A DNA stretch of 64,000 bases from Brachybacterium sp. FME24 (GCF_014897705.1 NZ_JABUXV010000012.1:1-64000); one strand, 5' to 3'. Positions 33,849 to 42,033 are shown, counted from the first letter of the stretch. A program made the numbers and translations. The notes: a model not told the origin generated them from the letters alone.

Positions 33849-34529
33849 GTGCCGCGACCGCGCATCCCCGACCGCCGGGACCGGATCCTCGACGCGGCCC
33901 GCGCCCTCGCCCTCGCGCACGGATGGCCCGCGACCTCCGTGGCGCAGATCGCCGCCACCGCCGGGATCGGCAAGGGCGCCGTCTACCTCGAGTTCCGCAA
34001 CCGGGCCGAGATCCTGGACGCCGTCCTGCTGCGGGCCATGGCCGTGCTCACCGCCGCCGTGCACCGCCGCGTCACGCACACGCCCGGGCTGATCGACCTG
34101 CCGACCGTCTACCGCATCGGCCTCGAGGAACTGCTCGCCGAGCCCCTCCTGCGCGCCCTCCACCTCGGCGACGAAGCAGTGCTGGGGGAGCACGTGCGCA
34201 CCGTCGACAGTGGGCGCTACCTGCAGCGGATGGACTGGCTGGGCGACTACATCGCGCACCTGCAGGCGGCCGGAGTGATCACGACCGAGGTGGACCGCGC
34301 CACCCTCGGGCATGTGCTCGGTGTCTTCACCCTGGGCCTGCTGAGCGCCCCGGACACCCTCGGGCCCGTCTCCGAGCAGACGCTGCGGGACACGGTGGAC
34401 CTGTTCGCCCGCCTCGTCGGCCGCGGGCTCGACCCCGGCCAGGAAGCGGACCACGATGCCGCCCGCGCGGCCCAGTTCGCCCTGCTGGAACGCCTGGAGA
34501 CCCAACTCGACCACCTGGGGCAGCCATGA
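33849..34529 (+). CDS. TetR-family transcriptional regulator
   Basis: The 226-residue regulator has the TetR helix-turn-helix TSVAQIAATAGIGKGAVYLE and a ligand-binding C-terminal half. The GTG at 33849 follows a perfect AGGAGG; an upstream ATG at 33825 would fall in the operator. It overlaps the hydrolase by ATGA, so it probably represses both. Confidence 0.9.
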   Translation: MPRPRIPDRRDRILDAARALALAHGWPATSVAQIAATAGIGKGAVYLEFRNRAEILDAVLLRAMAVLTAAVHRRVTHTPGLIDLPTVYRIGLEELLAEPLLRALHLGDEAVLGEHVRTVDSGRYLQRMDWLGDYIAHLQAAGVITTEVDRATLGHVLGVFTLGLLSAPDTLGPVSEQTLRDTVDLFARLVGRGLDPGQEADHDAARAAQFALLERLETQLDHLGQP

Positions 34530-35413
34530 GCGACACCGCCGGTCACCGCGTCTTCGACAGCCACATCGACCTCACCGTGCTCGGCGGCCCCGTCCGCGTG
34601 CACCAGGCGGGAGCGAACGGCCCGCCCGTGCTCCTGCTGCACGGGGCGATGCTGGACACCGCCGAGGGGATCTGGCACGACGTGCTGCCCGCGCTGCGCG
34701 AGGACCACCGCGTGTACGTCCTCGACATGCCCCGGCACGGCGGCAGCCGCCCCTGGACGGGAACGCTCGGGGACGAGTTCTACCGCCGGTTCCTCCCGGC
34801 CCTGCTCGATGCCCTCGACCTCGAACGGGTCGCGATCATGGGGCTGTCGATGGGCGGCGGCGTCGGGTATCGCTTCGCCCTCGACCATCCCGAGCGGGTC
34901 AGCGCCCTGATCCCTGTGAACCCCGGCGGGCTCGGGGAGAGACGACCCCATCAGCTACTGACCTGGGCCACCGTGAACACTCCCGGCTTCCTGCGCCTGC
35001 TCAGCTGGGTGCTGGCGCGCTTCCCCGGGTACCTCCGCACCAGCCTCGCCTCCGGGCTGTCCCGCGGGGCAGCGACCCCGGGCTTCGAGCGGATCTCGCT
35101 TCTCGCCATCCAGGAGGCGCGGGAGAAGCACCGCTTCGCCGAACGCGCCCTGGACGACTGGCAGATCGACTGGATAGGCCCGCTGCGCACCCGCTTCGGC
35201 CGCATCGAGGAGCTGGCCGGGCTGGCAGTCCCGACACTGTGGGTGCACGGGGCCGACGACCCGCTGATCACCGACGAGGAGATGGCCGCCGCCCATGCAG
35301 TCACCCCGGACTCCCGCTACGTCTCCGTCGCCGACGCCGGGCACCTGCTGCCCTACGATCAGCCCGAGCAACTCGGCGCCCTGGCCCGGGACTTCTTCGC
35401 CGGGCGGGCGTGA
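34526..35413 (+). CDS. Alpha/beta hydrolase
   Basis: The 295-residue enzyme has the oxyanion loop LLHGAM, the nucleophile elbow GLSMGG, the acid in HGADDPL and the catalytic His in DAGHLLPY. It is a soluble esterase- or lactonase-like protein with an unknown substrate. It is translationally coupled to the TetR gene, whose ligand may be its substrate. Confidence 0.9.
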   Translation: MSDTAGHRVFDSHIDLTVLGGPVRVHQAGANGPPVLLLHGAMLDTAEGIWHDVLPALREDHRVYVLDMPRHGGSRPWTGTLGDEFYRRFLPALLDALDLERVAIMGLSMGGGVGYRFALDHPERVSALIPVNPGGLGERRPHQLLTWATVNTPGFLRLLSWVLARFPGYLRTSLASGLSRGAATPGFERISLLAIQEAREKHRFAERALDDWQIDWIGPLRTRFGRIEELAGLAVPTLWVHGADDPLITDEEMAAAHAVTPDSRYVSVADAGHLLPYDQPEQLGALARDFFAGRA

Positions 35414-35447
35414 GGCGCGGGTCGCAGGGCACTCGCCCCCTGTCGTC

Positions 35448-36842
35448 CTAGTTCGCGGCTGCCTGCTCCGCGACCATCTCCAGGATCTCCTGGCCGCTGT
35501 CGCGGTGCACGCCGGTTCGCACCGTGTAGGTCTCGGAACCCAGACGCGCGCTCTGCCCTGCTTTCGGCGCCGCAGCGACCCGCTCGGCGCCCTCGACGAG
35601 CAGGCGGTCCAGGAGCTGGGTGTGCTCGCGCAGCGACAGATCCGGCGCGGAGAACAGCACCTCCGCACCGCCGAGCGCCGTGAGCCCATGGGTCATCACC
35701 GCGACGCTCCCGTCGGCCAGTGGCTCGAGATGCACCCGGCACATCGTCGGCCTCTCGGCGTCGATATCCGCGACGAACTGCGCCGGCAGGACCAGGTGGT
35801 TCTGGTACGGCAGCCAGATCGCAGCAACCTTGCCGGCCTCGACCAGCATCGCCACCATCGCCGCCGCCCCGGAGACGGTCTCGCCGTCGCCGGGACGCTG
35901 CGGCGAGAGGGTCAGCACGCCACCGTGCTCCGCGACCGCTCTGCGCAGAGTCGTATGGTCCTCCTCGGGCAGGGCCGCGAGCGCAAGATCCTCCTCCACC
36001 GCCGACGGGGCGAGCCGGCCACCCACTCGCCAGCGCAGCGGCTCCTGGCCGACGGGCAGCACGAACTCATCGATGCCCTGGGAACCGAGCTGCGAGGCCA
36101 TGTTCGGCAGCACGCCCTCGAGCACCTCGCCCAGATGCTCTGCATGCTCGGCCAGCAGCACGTGGACATGCCACGGCGCCGGGCCGGTGACCGACTCGCG
36201 GGACGGGTCGAGCACTGCGGTGACGCCGGCCTGCGCGAGCCGGCCCAGCACCATGTCGCCCCCGGAGGGCACGGAGACCTTCGCCGCCAGCTCCGCTGCG
36301 GTGGCCGGGAGCACCGCGAGGATCTGCACGCCGCCGGCAGGGGTGGAGGCATTCATGAGCTGGGGCGGGTATCCATAGGGTGGGCCGATCAGCGCGCCGG
36401 TGAACGGGGCCGATCCGTCATAGCGCTCGCCGTTGTTCGTGATGCTGTGGCCCCAGTCCAGGAACGAGCCGTCCGTGCTGGGGATCCGGGCGGTGTCGGT
36501 GAGCAGACGCACCGGCCAGGAGTTCGCGGGGTCCTCCAGCAGCTCCGGGTCCGGCGGGTCGATGCCCGGCCACCCGGCGGGCAGGCCGATCAGCAGCTCG
36601 AGGCGGACCTCCTGCTCGCCGCCGGGCGCGGTCATCGGGCGCTGGGACATCCCGAGCGTGACCAGCGTGGGATGCGGGAACTGCTCCGACGGAGCGAAGA
36701 CTGCCAGGTCCAGCGCGATACCCTCGACGGTCCTCTCGGTGGCGACGACGTACTCCTGGCCGAGGACCCCGCTCAGATGCGCGAGCAGCGCCTGCTGGTG
36801 CGCGTCGTGGTGCGCTTCGTCAGGTCCGGGCGTCTCGCTCAT
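35448..36842 (-). CDS. SUFU-domain protein fused to DUF4261-like domain
   Basis: The 464-residue soluble, acidic protein has an N-terminal suppressor-of-fused-like domain (residues about 20-200, with LLIGLPAGWPG and GHSITNNGERY). A C-terminal region (about 210-455) resembles DUF4261, with MVEAGKVAAIW-like and HGLTALGGAEVLFS stretches. Bacterial SUFU proteins are often immunity proteins in toxin systems, but no toxin gene is next to it. The start is the ATG at 36842; upstream sequence in frame is unlike the family. Confidence 0.7.
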   Translation of the reverse strand: MSETPGPDEAHHDAHQQALLAHLSGVLGQEYVVATERTVEGIALDLAVFAPSEQFPHPTLVTLGMSQRPMTAPGGEQEVRLELLIGLPAGWPGIDPPDPELLEDPANSWPVRLLTDTARIPSTDGSFLDWGHSITNNGERYDGSAPFTGALIGPPYGYPPQLMNASTPAGGVQILAVLPATAAELAAKVSVPSGGDMVLGRLAQAGVTAVLDPSRESVTGPAPWHVHVLLAEHAEHLGEVLEGVLPNMASQLGSQGIDEFVLPVGQEPLRWRVGGRLAPSAVEEDLALAALPEEDHTTLRRAVAEHGGVLTLSPQRPGDGETVSGAAAMVAMLVEAGKVAAIWLPYQNHLVLPAQFVADIDAERPTMCRVHLEPLADGSVAVMTHGLTALGGAEVLFSAPDLSLREHTQLLDRLLVEGAERVAAAPKAGQSARLGSETYTVRTGVHRDSGQEILEMVAEQAAAN

Positions 36843-37030
36843 GGGGCCTCCGTCGGTCGTGGTGCTCGGTGCCCTCATCCTCGCGTGGATCGCAGCCGAG
36901 GAGAAACCGTCCCTCCCGTCGGGCGCTGCCGGAGTGGGTCCCGCTGAAGGCCGCACCGAGCGGCGATGGCTCCTACACTGGCGCGCACGACTGCGTCATG
37001 TTCCCGATCCACGACTGCGAGGTGAGTGCG

Positions 37031-38440
37031 ATGGTCGACCTGCTCTGGGGGATCGGCGGGATGGCAGGACTCCTGCTGATCGCCGTGGCCCTGTCCAGCA
37101 ACCGTCGGGCGATTCGACTTCGCACCGTGGCGGGAGCGTTCGCCCTGCAGCTGGGGCTGGGCGTCATGGTCCTGTACTGGGGACCCGGTCAATGGGCGCT
37201 CGAGAAGGTGTCCACCGGCTTCCAAGCCGTCATCGACACCTCGAGCGAAGGCATCGCCTTCCTGTTCGGGCCGCTGCTGCCGGCAGAAGGAGAAGGCAGC
37301 ATCTTCGCCCTCCAGGTGCTGCCGGTGATCATCTTCTTCGCCTCGCTGACCGCCGTGCTCTACCACTGGAAGATCCTGCCCAAGTTCGTGGCCCTGCTGG
37401 GCGGCGGCCTGGGCAAGGTGCTCGGCACCGGCCACGCCGAGTCCGTCAACGCCGCCGCCAACATCTTCGTGGGCCAGACCGAGGCGCCGCTGGTGATCCG
37501 CCCCTATATCAAGCGACTCTCGAGATCGGGGCTGTTCGCGGTGATGGTGGGCGGGCTGTCCACGGTGGCCGGGTCGGTGCTCGTGGGCTACTCGCTGCTC
37601 GGCGCGCCCCTGGAGTACCTCATCGCGGCCAGCTTCATGGCCGCCCCGGGCGCCCTGCTGATGGCCAAGATCCTGGTGCCGGAGGACGATCCCGACGCGG
37701 TGGCGCGCGAGGCGGAGCTGGTCGCGGCGAGCAGCACGTCCTCGAAGCGCCGGGGAGCGGGTGCGGACGCCGACGGGTCGAGCGCGGCCGGGGCGGGGAC
37801 GGCTGATGGGGCCACCGTGACCGCTGACGAGGGGGTATCGGCCGGCACGGAGACCACGGACCGGGACGAGTCCACGTCCGCAGCCACCGAGGACGAAGCC
37901 GATGACGAGCTCGAGGAACTGCGGTACAGCAACGTCATCGACGCCGCTGCCGGGGGTGCCGCCGACGGCCTCAGACTCGCCGCGACCGTCGGCGCCATGC
38001 TGCTCGCCTTCATCTCTCTGATCGCGGTGATCAACCTGCTGATCGGTACCGTCGGCGGCTGGTTCGGCGTCGGGGACCTGACCTTCCAGCAGATCCTCGG
38101 GTGGCTGTTCGCACCGGTCATGGCGATGATCGGGGTTCCCTGGGGCGAGGCCGTGAGCTCCGGCAGCTACGTGGGCCAGAAGGTCGTGGTCAACGAGTTC
38201 GTCGCCTTCGCCGGCTTCGGCCCCGAGATCGGCAGCTTCAGCGAGAAGACCGCCGTGATCACCACCTTCGCGCTCACCGGCTTCGCGAACCTCAGCTCGC
38301 TGGGCATCCTGCTGGGCGGCCTCGGCGGCCTGGCCCCGAGCCGCCGCTCCGAGATCGCCCAGCTGGGACTGAAGGCGATCCTCGGCGGCACCCTCGCGAA
38401 CCTCATGAGCGCCGCGATCGCCGGGGTCCTGCTGGTCTGA
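37031..38440 (+). CDS. Concentrative nucleoside transporter (NupC/CNT family)
   Basis: The 469-residue membrane protein should import nucleosides with protons or sodium. Family motifs are GQTEAPLVIRPYIKRLSRS, GYSLLGAPLEYLIAASFMAA and NEFVAFAGF. An Ala/Thr/Glu-rich acidic insert of about 75 residues (about 220-296) interrupts the middle of the protein. I chose the ATG at 37031 for its GAGGTGA Shine-Dalgarno; an in-frame ATG lies at 36998. Confidence 0.9.
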   Translation: MVDLLWGIGGMAGLLLIAVALSSNRRAIRLRTVAGAFALQLGLGVMVLYWGPGQWALEKVSTGFQAVIDTSSEGIAFLFGPLLPAEGEGSIFALQVLPVIIFFASLTAVLYHWKILPKFVALLGGGLGKVLGTGHAESVNAAANIFVGQTEAPLVIRPYIKRLSRSGLFAVMVGGLSTVAGSVLVGYSLLGAPLEYLIAASFMAAPGALLMAKILVPEDDPDAVAREAELVAASSTSSKRRGAGADADGSSAAGAGTADGATVTADEGVSAGTETTDRDESTSAATEDEADDELEELRYSNVIDAAAGGAADGLRLAATVGAMLLAFISLIAVINLLIGTVGGWFGVGDLTFQQILGWLFAPVMAMIGVPWGEAVSSGSYVGQKVVVNEFVAFAGFGPEIGSFSEKTAVITTFALTGFANLSSLGILLGGLGGLAPSRRSEIAQLGLKAILGGTLANLMSAAIAGVLLV

Positions 38441-38452
38441 GCGGTCGCGGCG

Positions 38453-38476
38453 CTCCGGGAGAGAACCCGCCCGGAG
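38453..38476. terminator. Short hairpin between convergent genes
   Basis: CTCCGGG and CCCGGAG form a 7-bp stem 13 bp past the nucleoside transporter stop and before the convergent TenA stop. Moderate evidence only. Confidence 0.4.
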
Positions 38477-38552
38477 TGAACGGGCCGGTGCTGCGTCAGC
38501 GACTCGCCCGAGGCGTGCGGCGAGCATTCCCTTCCACCGACTGGTGCGGGGC

Positions 38553-39215
38553 TCAGCGGGCGCTGTCCTCCAGCGCCTGCTGCCAGAAATCGGTCTCGAG
38601 TCGCGTGGCGGTGCGGAACACCGTGGTCAGTTCCGCGAACCGCTGGGTACTGAGGGATCCCTGCGCCAGAGCGTCCAGATGCTCGACCGCCTCGCGAGCG
38701 CCCCTCTGGAAACCCTCGCTCGCGTACTCGCCGATCCATGCGCGGTACGGATGGTCCGTGTGCTGGGCGAGCCGGGGTGCGAGGCGCTCACCGATCTCGG
38801 CGTACCCGATCGTGCACGGGGCGAGGGCCACGTTCAGCTCCAGCAGGTCGCCGCGCTGCCCGCAGTCCAGCACGTACCGGGTGTACGCGATCGTCGCGAG
38901 CTTCTCGGGGGCGGCCTCGAGACTCGCGCGCTCTATGCCCCACTGCTCGGTCAGGCGCACATGCAGCGCGGTCTCGGACAGGACCGAGGACAGCGCCGAC
39001 GACGACGCCGCGAGCTCGGCCAGGCTGCGCGATTTGTAGGCGGCCAGGGCGTGGGCGCGGGCGAACTGGAGCAGGAACAGATAGTCCTGCACCAGGTAGT
39101 CCTGGAACGCGGGCAGCGGCAGCGTCCCGGCCCCGAGCTGCTCGACGAAACCGTGGCGGGTATAGGCCTCCCAGTCCGGCACGGCCGCCGCTTTGAGATC
39201 CTCGATCAGGCTCAT
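38553..39215 (-). CDS. tenA: TenA-family thiaminase II / aminopyrimidine aminohydrolase
   Basis: The 220-residue helical protein has the family's active-site Cys in LAPCTIGYAEIGERL and the QDYLVQDYLFLLQFARAHAL stretch. TenA hydrolyses aminomethylpyrimidines for thiamine salvage. It overlaps the upstream TenA-like gene by ATGA and is in the TPP riboswitch transcript. Confidence 0.9.
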   Translation of the reverse strand: MSLIEDLKAAAVPDWEAYTRHGFVEQLGAGTLPLPAFQDYLVQDYLFLLQFARAHALAAYKSRSLAELAASSSALSSVLSETALHVRLTEQWGIERASLEAAPEKLATIAYTRYVLDCGQRGDLLELNVALAPCTIGYAEIGERLAPRLAQHTDHPYRAWIGEYASEGFQRGAREAVEHLDALAQGSLSTQRFAELTTVFRTATRLETDFWQQALEDSAR

Positions 39216-39907
39216 CGGGTGCCCCCGCCCTGCTGAGCCGGCGCATGGGCCTGCGTCGCGTTCACGGGGTGCTGGTACGACTGGTCGAAGAAGTCCAGCT
39301 CGAGCTGCACAGTGCGGTCGAAGAACTCCCGCGCCCTCTCAGCGCTCGACGGGCCCACCGCATCGAGCTCGCTGCGCAGGAAGTCCACGAAGCCCACGAA
39401 GCCGGGGTCGTCGTGCAGAGTGATCCACTCGGCGTGCACGAAGTACTCGGGAAGTGGGCGGGGCGCGGCCGCTGCCCACTCCAGGTACAGCCACTCGGTG
39501 ACCAGCAGAACGGCGAGGATCGCCGCGTAGTCGCGCGTCTCGGCGGCATCGTGGAACACGGCGAGGAAGCCGTCGGTCGCAGCCGTGTTCGGGACGCTCT
39601 CGCGCTGGGTCGCGGTGACTCCGAGGGCGTCGAAGGACCGCAGGAAATAGGTGTTCTCGTCCCCGGCGACCTCTCCCACGAACTGCGAGAGCCGCAGACG
39701 CGCCTCGAACGTGTTCGCCGACGCGACCCCGGCCCCGAGCAGCGCCAGGAAGCTGTCGAGGAAGCGATGATCCTGGATCAGGTACCCGGCCATGACGTCG
39801 TCGGCGATCGACCCGTCGTGCAGTTCGTGGACGAAGCGGTGCCCGGTGGCGGACGCCCAGGTGGGGTCGCTGCCCTCACGCAGGGAGCGGGTGAATGACG
39901 TGCTCAT
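39212..39907 (-). CDS. Second TenA-family protein
   Basis: The 231-residue protein has the TenA fold (GHRFVHELHDGSIADDVMAGY, TEWLYLEWA, HAEWITLHDDPGFVGFVDFL). At the place of the TenA active-site Cys it has no Cys, as in the TenA_E group, so the activity may differ from classical thiaminase. Its ATG at 39907 overlaps the 64-codon ORF upstream (ATGA) and follows AGGAGGAG. Confidence 0.85.
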   Translation of the reverse strand: MSTSFTRSLREGSDPTWASATGHRFVHELHDGSIADDVMAGYLIQDHRFLDSFLALLGAGVASANTFEARLRLSQFVGEVAGDENTYFLRSFDALGVTATQRESVPNTAATDGFLAVFHDAAETRDYAAILAVLLVTEWLYLEWAAAAPRPLPEYFVHAEWITLHDDPGFVGFVDFLRSELDAVGPSSAERAREFFDRTVQLELDFFDQSYQHPVNATQAHAPAQQGGGTR

Positions 39908-40098
39908 GGGGAGCTCTCCTCCTCGGTCGGTGACCCGGATGCGTCTCTCGCAGCCGGAACGACGTGGGGCCCGCCGACGAGACGAGCACGCTCGAGAAGC
40001 CATGCCGTGTGGGCATGACGGTGTGAGGAGGTGCAGGCATGACGGTGCATGACGGTGCAGTGTGGCGTGATGGTGCGAGCAGTGCGACGCTCATCCAT
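39904..40098 (-). CDS. Putative 64-residue ORF coupled to a TPP riboswitch
   Basis: The ORF begins MDERRTARTITPHCTVMHRH and is rich in His, Cys and Thr. Its ATG is 5 nt after GGAGGG, which is the conserved 3' end of the TPP aptamer, so ligand binding would hide its Shine-Dalgarno. Its TGA overlaps the first TenA ATG as ATGA. Both junctions argue for real translation. Against it: third-position GC is about 67 percent, lower than expected in this genome, and I know no homolog. It may be a coupling peptide whose sequence matters little. Confidence 0.5.
   Translation of the reverse strand: MDERRTARTITPHCTVMHRHACTSSHRHAHTAWLLERARLVGGPHVVPAARDASGSPTEEESSP
40013..40057. repeat. Short direct repeats in the riboswitch leader
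   Basis: CATGACGGTG occurs at 40014, 40038 and 40048 inside the 64-codon ORF. The copies supply its repeated His/Met-containing stretch. They suggest local slippage. Confidence 0.6.
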
Positions 40099-40172
40099 GA
40101 CATCCCTCCGCGAGTGTGAGCTCGATCAGGTTCGGCGGGTGTGTTCTCAGCCCCGATGGGGCACCCCGTGTC
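40099..40172 (-). ncRNA. TPP riboswitch (THI element)
   Basis: On the minus strand the conserved blocks appear in order: GGGGTGC, GGGGCTGAGA, ACACACCCG, CCGAACCTGATC and GCGGAGGGA, with GACA and TGTC closing P1. Direct control of the downstream TenA genes fits. No intrinsic terminator is seen; the overlap of GGAGGG with a Shine-Dalgarno suggests translational control. Confidence 0.95.
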
Positions 40173-40246
40173 GTGGTGAGACCGTATCGCGCCCGTCCCG
40201 GTATCCGAAACGGTGTCCGCCGTTGGCACAGGTTCCGGCTCAGCCC

Positions 40247-40309
40247 GGCTGCCCGCGGGGAGCGCGACGCCTCGCCGCCGGGCTGCCCGCGGGGAGCGCG
40301 ACGCCTCGC
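40247..40309. repeat. 29-bp perfect direct repeat
   Basis: A 29-bp unit starting GGCTGCCCGCGGGGAGCGCG is exact at 40247-40275 and 40281-40309, separated by 5 bp. It lies upstream of the riboswitch, where its promoter should be. Confidence 0.9.
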
Positions 40310-40349
40310 GGCCCGGCTGGAATGCTGCTCGAGAGCGTCGTCGAAGGCC

Positions 40350-40402
40350 GTTGTGACCCTGCGCAGGTTTTGTGAGTGGCAAGACCTGCGCATGGTCACA
40401 AC
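40350..40402. repeat. Palindromic element, copy 1
   Basis: GTTGTGACC-C-TGCGCAGGT pairs with ACCTGCGCA-T-GGTCACAAC: 18 of 19 positions match around a 15-nt loop. It is the better-preserved copy of the 53-nt element. Confidence 0.9.
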
Positions 40403-40511
40403 AGCGCGCGAAGGTGGCAGCGGGGGCGCGCGCATCGCGGATGAGGAGGGTCTGCCCCGGGGTGCGGCTCTTAGGGTGGACTACTGCTCAAAGGCCGCCT
40501 CGTCGACGGGC

Positions 40512-40564
40512 GTTGTGACCTTGCGCAGGCTTTGCGAGCGGCAAGACGTGCGTATGGTCGCAAT
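40512..40564. repeat. Palindromic element, copy 2
   Basis: The same 53-nt element 162 bp downstream of copy 1. Three of its changes from a perfect stem leave G-U wobbles in RNA, two or three are true mismatches. Similarity extends about 25 bp on each side. Confidence 0.88.
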
Positions 40565-40662
40565 GGTGCGCGGTGGTGGCAGGTGAGGGGCGCGGGTGGC
40601 AGCTGAGGCGGGCCCTGCCCCGGGTGGTCGTGCCCCGGGGCGGGGCCCTTCCAGAGTCTGCG

Positions 40663-41778
40663 TCAGAGGGTGGTGGTGAAGGGATCGAAGTCGGCGGGCA
40701 TGGGCTCGACCTCGGCGAAGGTGGAGTTCACCTCGACGATCGAGCCCTCGTCGATGGCTGTCTCGATGGCGACCATGATGTCCAGGACGTGCGCGGCGAT
40801 CTCGCCCTGCGCACGGTGGGGGACACCGGCGCGGATCGCCCGTGCCATCTCCAGCACGCCCAGGCCGCGGCCGGTGGTGGCGCCGGTGGCCGGGACCGGG
40901 GTCGGCTCGTCGCCGCGGTAGACGGTCAGCGCCGAGTCGCCGTCGAAGACGTTGGGGTCGGGGAAGGCGAGCGTGGCGTCGGTGCCGTAGACCTCGACGA
41001 AGCCGGCCCGCTTGTGGGGGGAGTCGAAGCTCAGCAGCACGGTCGCGTTCTGGCCCGAGGCGAAGCGCAGCAGCGCCGAGACCTGCGTGGGCACGGTGAC
41101 GTCGAAGACCTCGCCGGCCTTCGGGCCCGAGCCGATGGTGCGCTGCTCGCGCGCCTTGGAACCGGCGGCGGAGACGCTCGTGACCGGACCGAGGGCGAGC
41201 ACCAGGGTGGTCGCGTAGTAGGGCGCGATGTCGTACAGCGGCCCCGCCCCCTCCTGGAAGAGGAACGCCGGGTTGGGGTGCCAGTCCTCCGGGCCCGGGG
41301 TCTGGAACAGCGTCAGCGCACTGGCGGGGGTGCCGATCGTGCCGTCGCGCAGAGTGCGCAGGGCCGTCTGGATACCGGCGCCGAGCACCGTGTCCGGGGC
41401 GCCGCCCACGCGCACGCCCGCGGCGTCGGCCGCCTCGAGCAGGGTCTTCGCGTCGGCCGGATCGGTGGTGATCGGCTTCTCGGTCCACACGTGCTTGCCG
41501 GCGGCGACGATGGCCTGGGAGATCTCGGCGTGCGCGGTGGGGATCGTCAGGTTGATGACGATCTCGACCTCGGGGTGATCCAGCACGTCCTGCGTGGTGC
41601 CGGAGGCGGGGACGGAGAACTCCTCGGCGCGCTTCGCGGCGGCCTCGGGGAACAGGTCGCCGATGATGTGCACGGCGATGTCCGGGAAGGACGTCAGGTT
41701 CTCGAGATACTGACCGGAGATGGTTCCGGCGCCGATGATGCCGACGCCGACGGGGCCAGAGGAGTTCTGGGAGTTCAC
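40663..41778 (-). CDS. Gfo/Idh/MocA family oxidoreductase
   Basis: The 371-residue enzyme has the Rossmann motif VGIIGAGTISG (residues about 12-22) and the family's EKPITTDPADA. A substrate-domain motif YDIAPYYAT carries the usual catalytic region. It lies 255 bp downstream of two sugar permeases on the same strand and probably processes the imported sugar. The substrate is unknown. Confidence 0.9.
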   Translation of the reverse strand: MNSQNSSGPVGVGIIGAGTISGQYLENLTSFPDIAVHIIGDLFPEAAAKRAEEFSVPASGTTQDVLDHPEVEIVINLTIPTAHAEISQAIVAAGKHVWTEKPITTDPADAKTLLEAADAAGVRVGGAPDTVLGAGIQTALRTLRDGTIGTPASALTLFQTPGPEDWHPNPAFLFQEGAGPLYDIAPYYATTLVLALGPVTSVSAAGSKAREQRTIGSGPKAGEVFDVTVPTQVSALLRFASGQNATVLLSFDSPHKRAGFVEVYGTDATLAFPDPNVFDGDSALTVYRGDEPTPVPATGATTGRGLGVLEMARAIRAGVPHRAQGEIAAHVLDIMVAIETAIDEGSIVEVNSTFAEVEPMPADFDPFTTTL

Positions 41779-41813
41779 AGGTGAGTTCCTTCGTGCAGTG
41801 GGGTGAGCTGTCA

Positions 41814-41860
41814 GTGCGAGTGCGAGTGCGAGTGCGAGTGCGGTTGCGGTTGCGGTTGCG
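41814..41860. repeat. Hexanucleotide repeat tract
   Basis: Four exact GTGCGA units are followed by GTGCG and three GTTGCG units. It lies between the second permease and the oxidoreductase, 36 bp upstream of the latter's ATG. Confidence 0.95.
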
Positions 41861-42033
41861 AGTTCTGCGGGGCCGAGCCGGGCGCGGGAGCCGGGTCGAG
41901 AGAGGGTGCGACGGTCCGCGAGCGAGGCCCGACGGCTTCGACCAGGCCGCCGACATGCTGGTCGTGCGCGCCCAACTCGATCACGTCGAGTGCAATGCCC
42001 GCGGAGGCTTCCAGAGTCTGGGCGGGTGGGGCG

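Larger units (their letters stand above)
40173..40662. other. Intergenic repeat-rich region
   Basis: This 490-bp stretch between the riboswitch and the second oxidoreductase has no credible gene. It holds a 29-bp direct repeat (40247-40309) and two copies of a 53-nt palindromic element (40350-40402, 40512-40564). ORFs across it reflect these repeats. Confidence 0.6.

Noticed and set aside
39876-40104. Alternative frame from the ATG at 40104, reading MSWMSVALLAPSRH
   Set aside because: The ATG directly abuts GGAGGG, too close for initiation, and the frame ends 32 bp inside the TenA-like gene, not at a coupling junction.
40247-40564. CRISPR array
   Set aside because: Only two copies of each repeat, with unequal spacing and no cas genes.
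40116-40586. 156-codon plus-strand frame with repeated VVTLRR.C..QD peptides
   Set aside because: The peptide repeats are the translation of the palindromic DNA elements; no start signal or family match.
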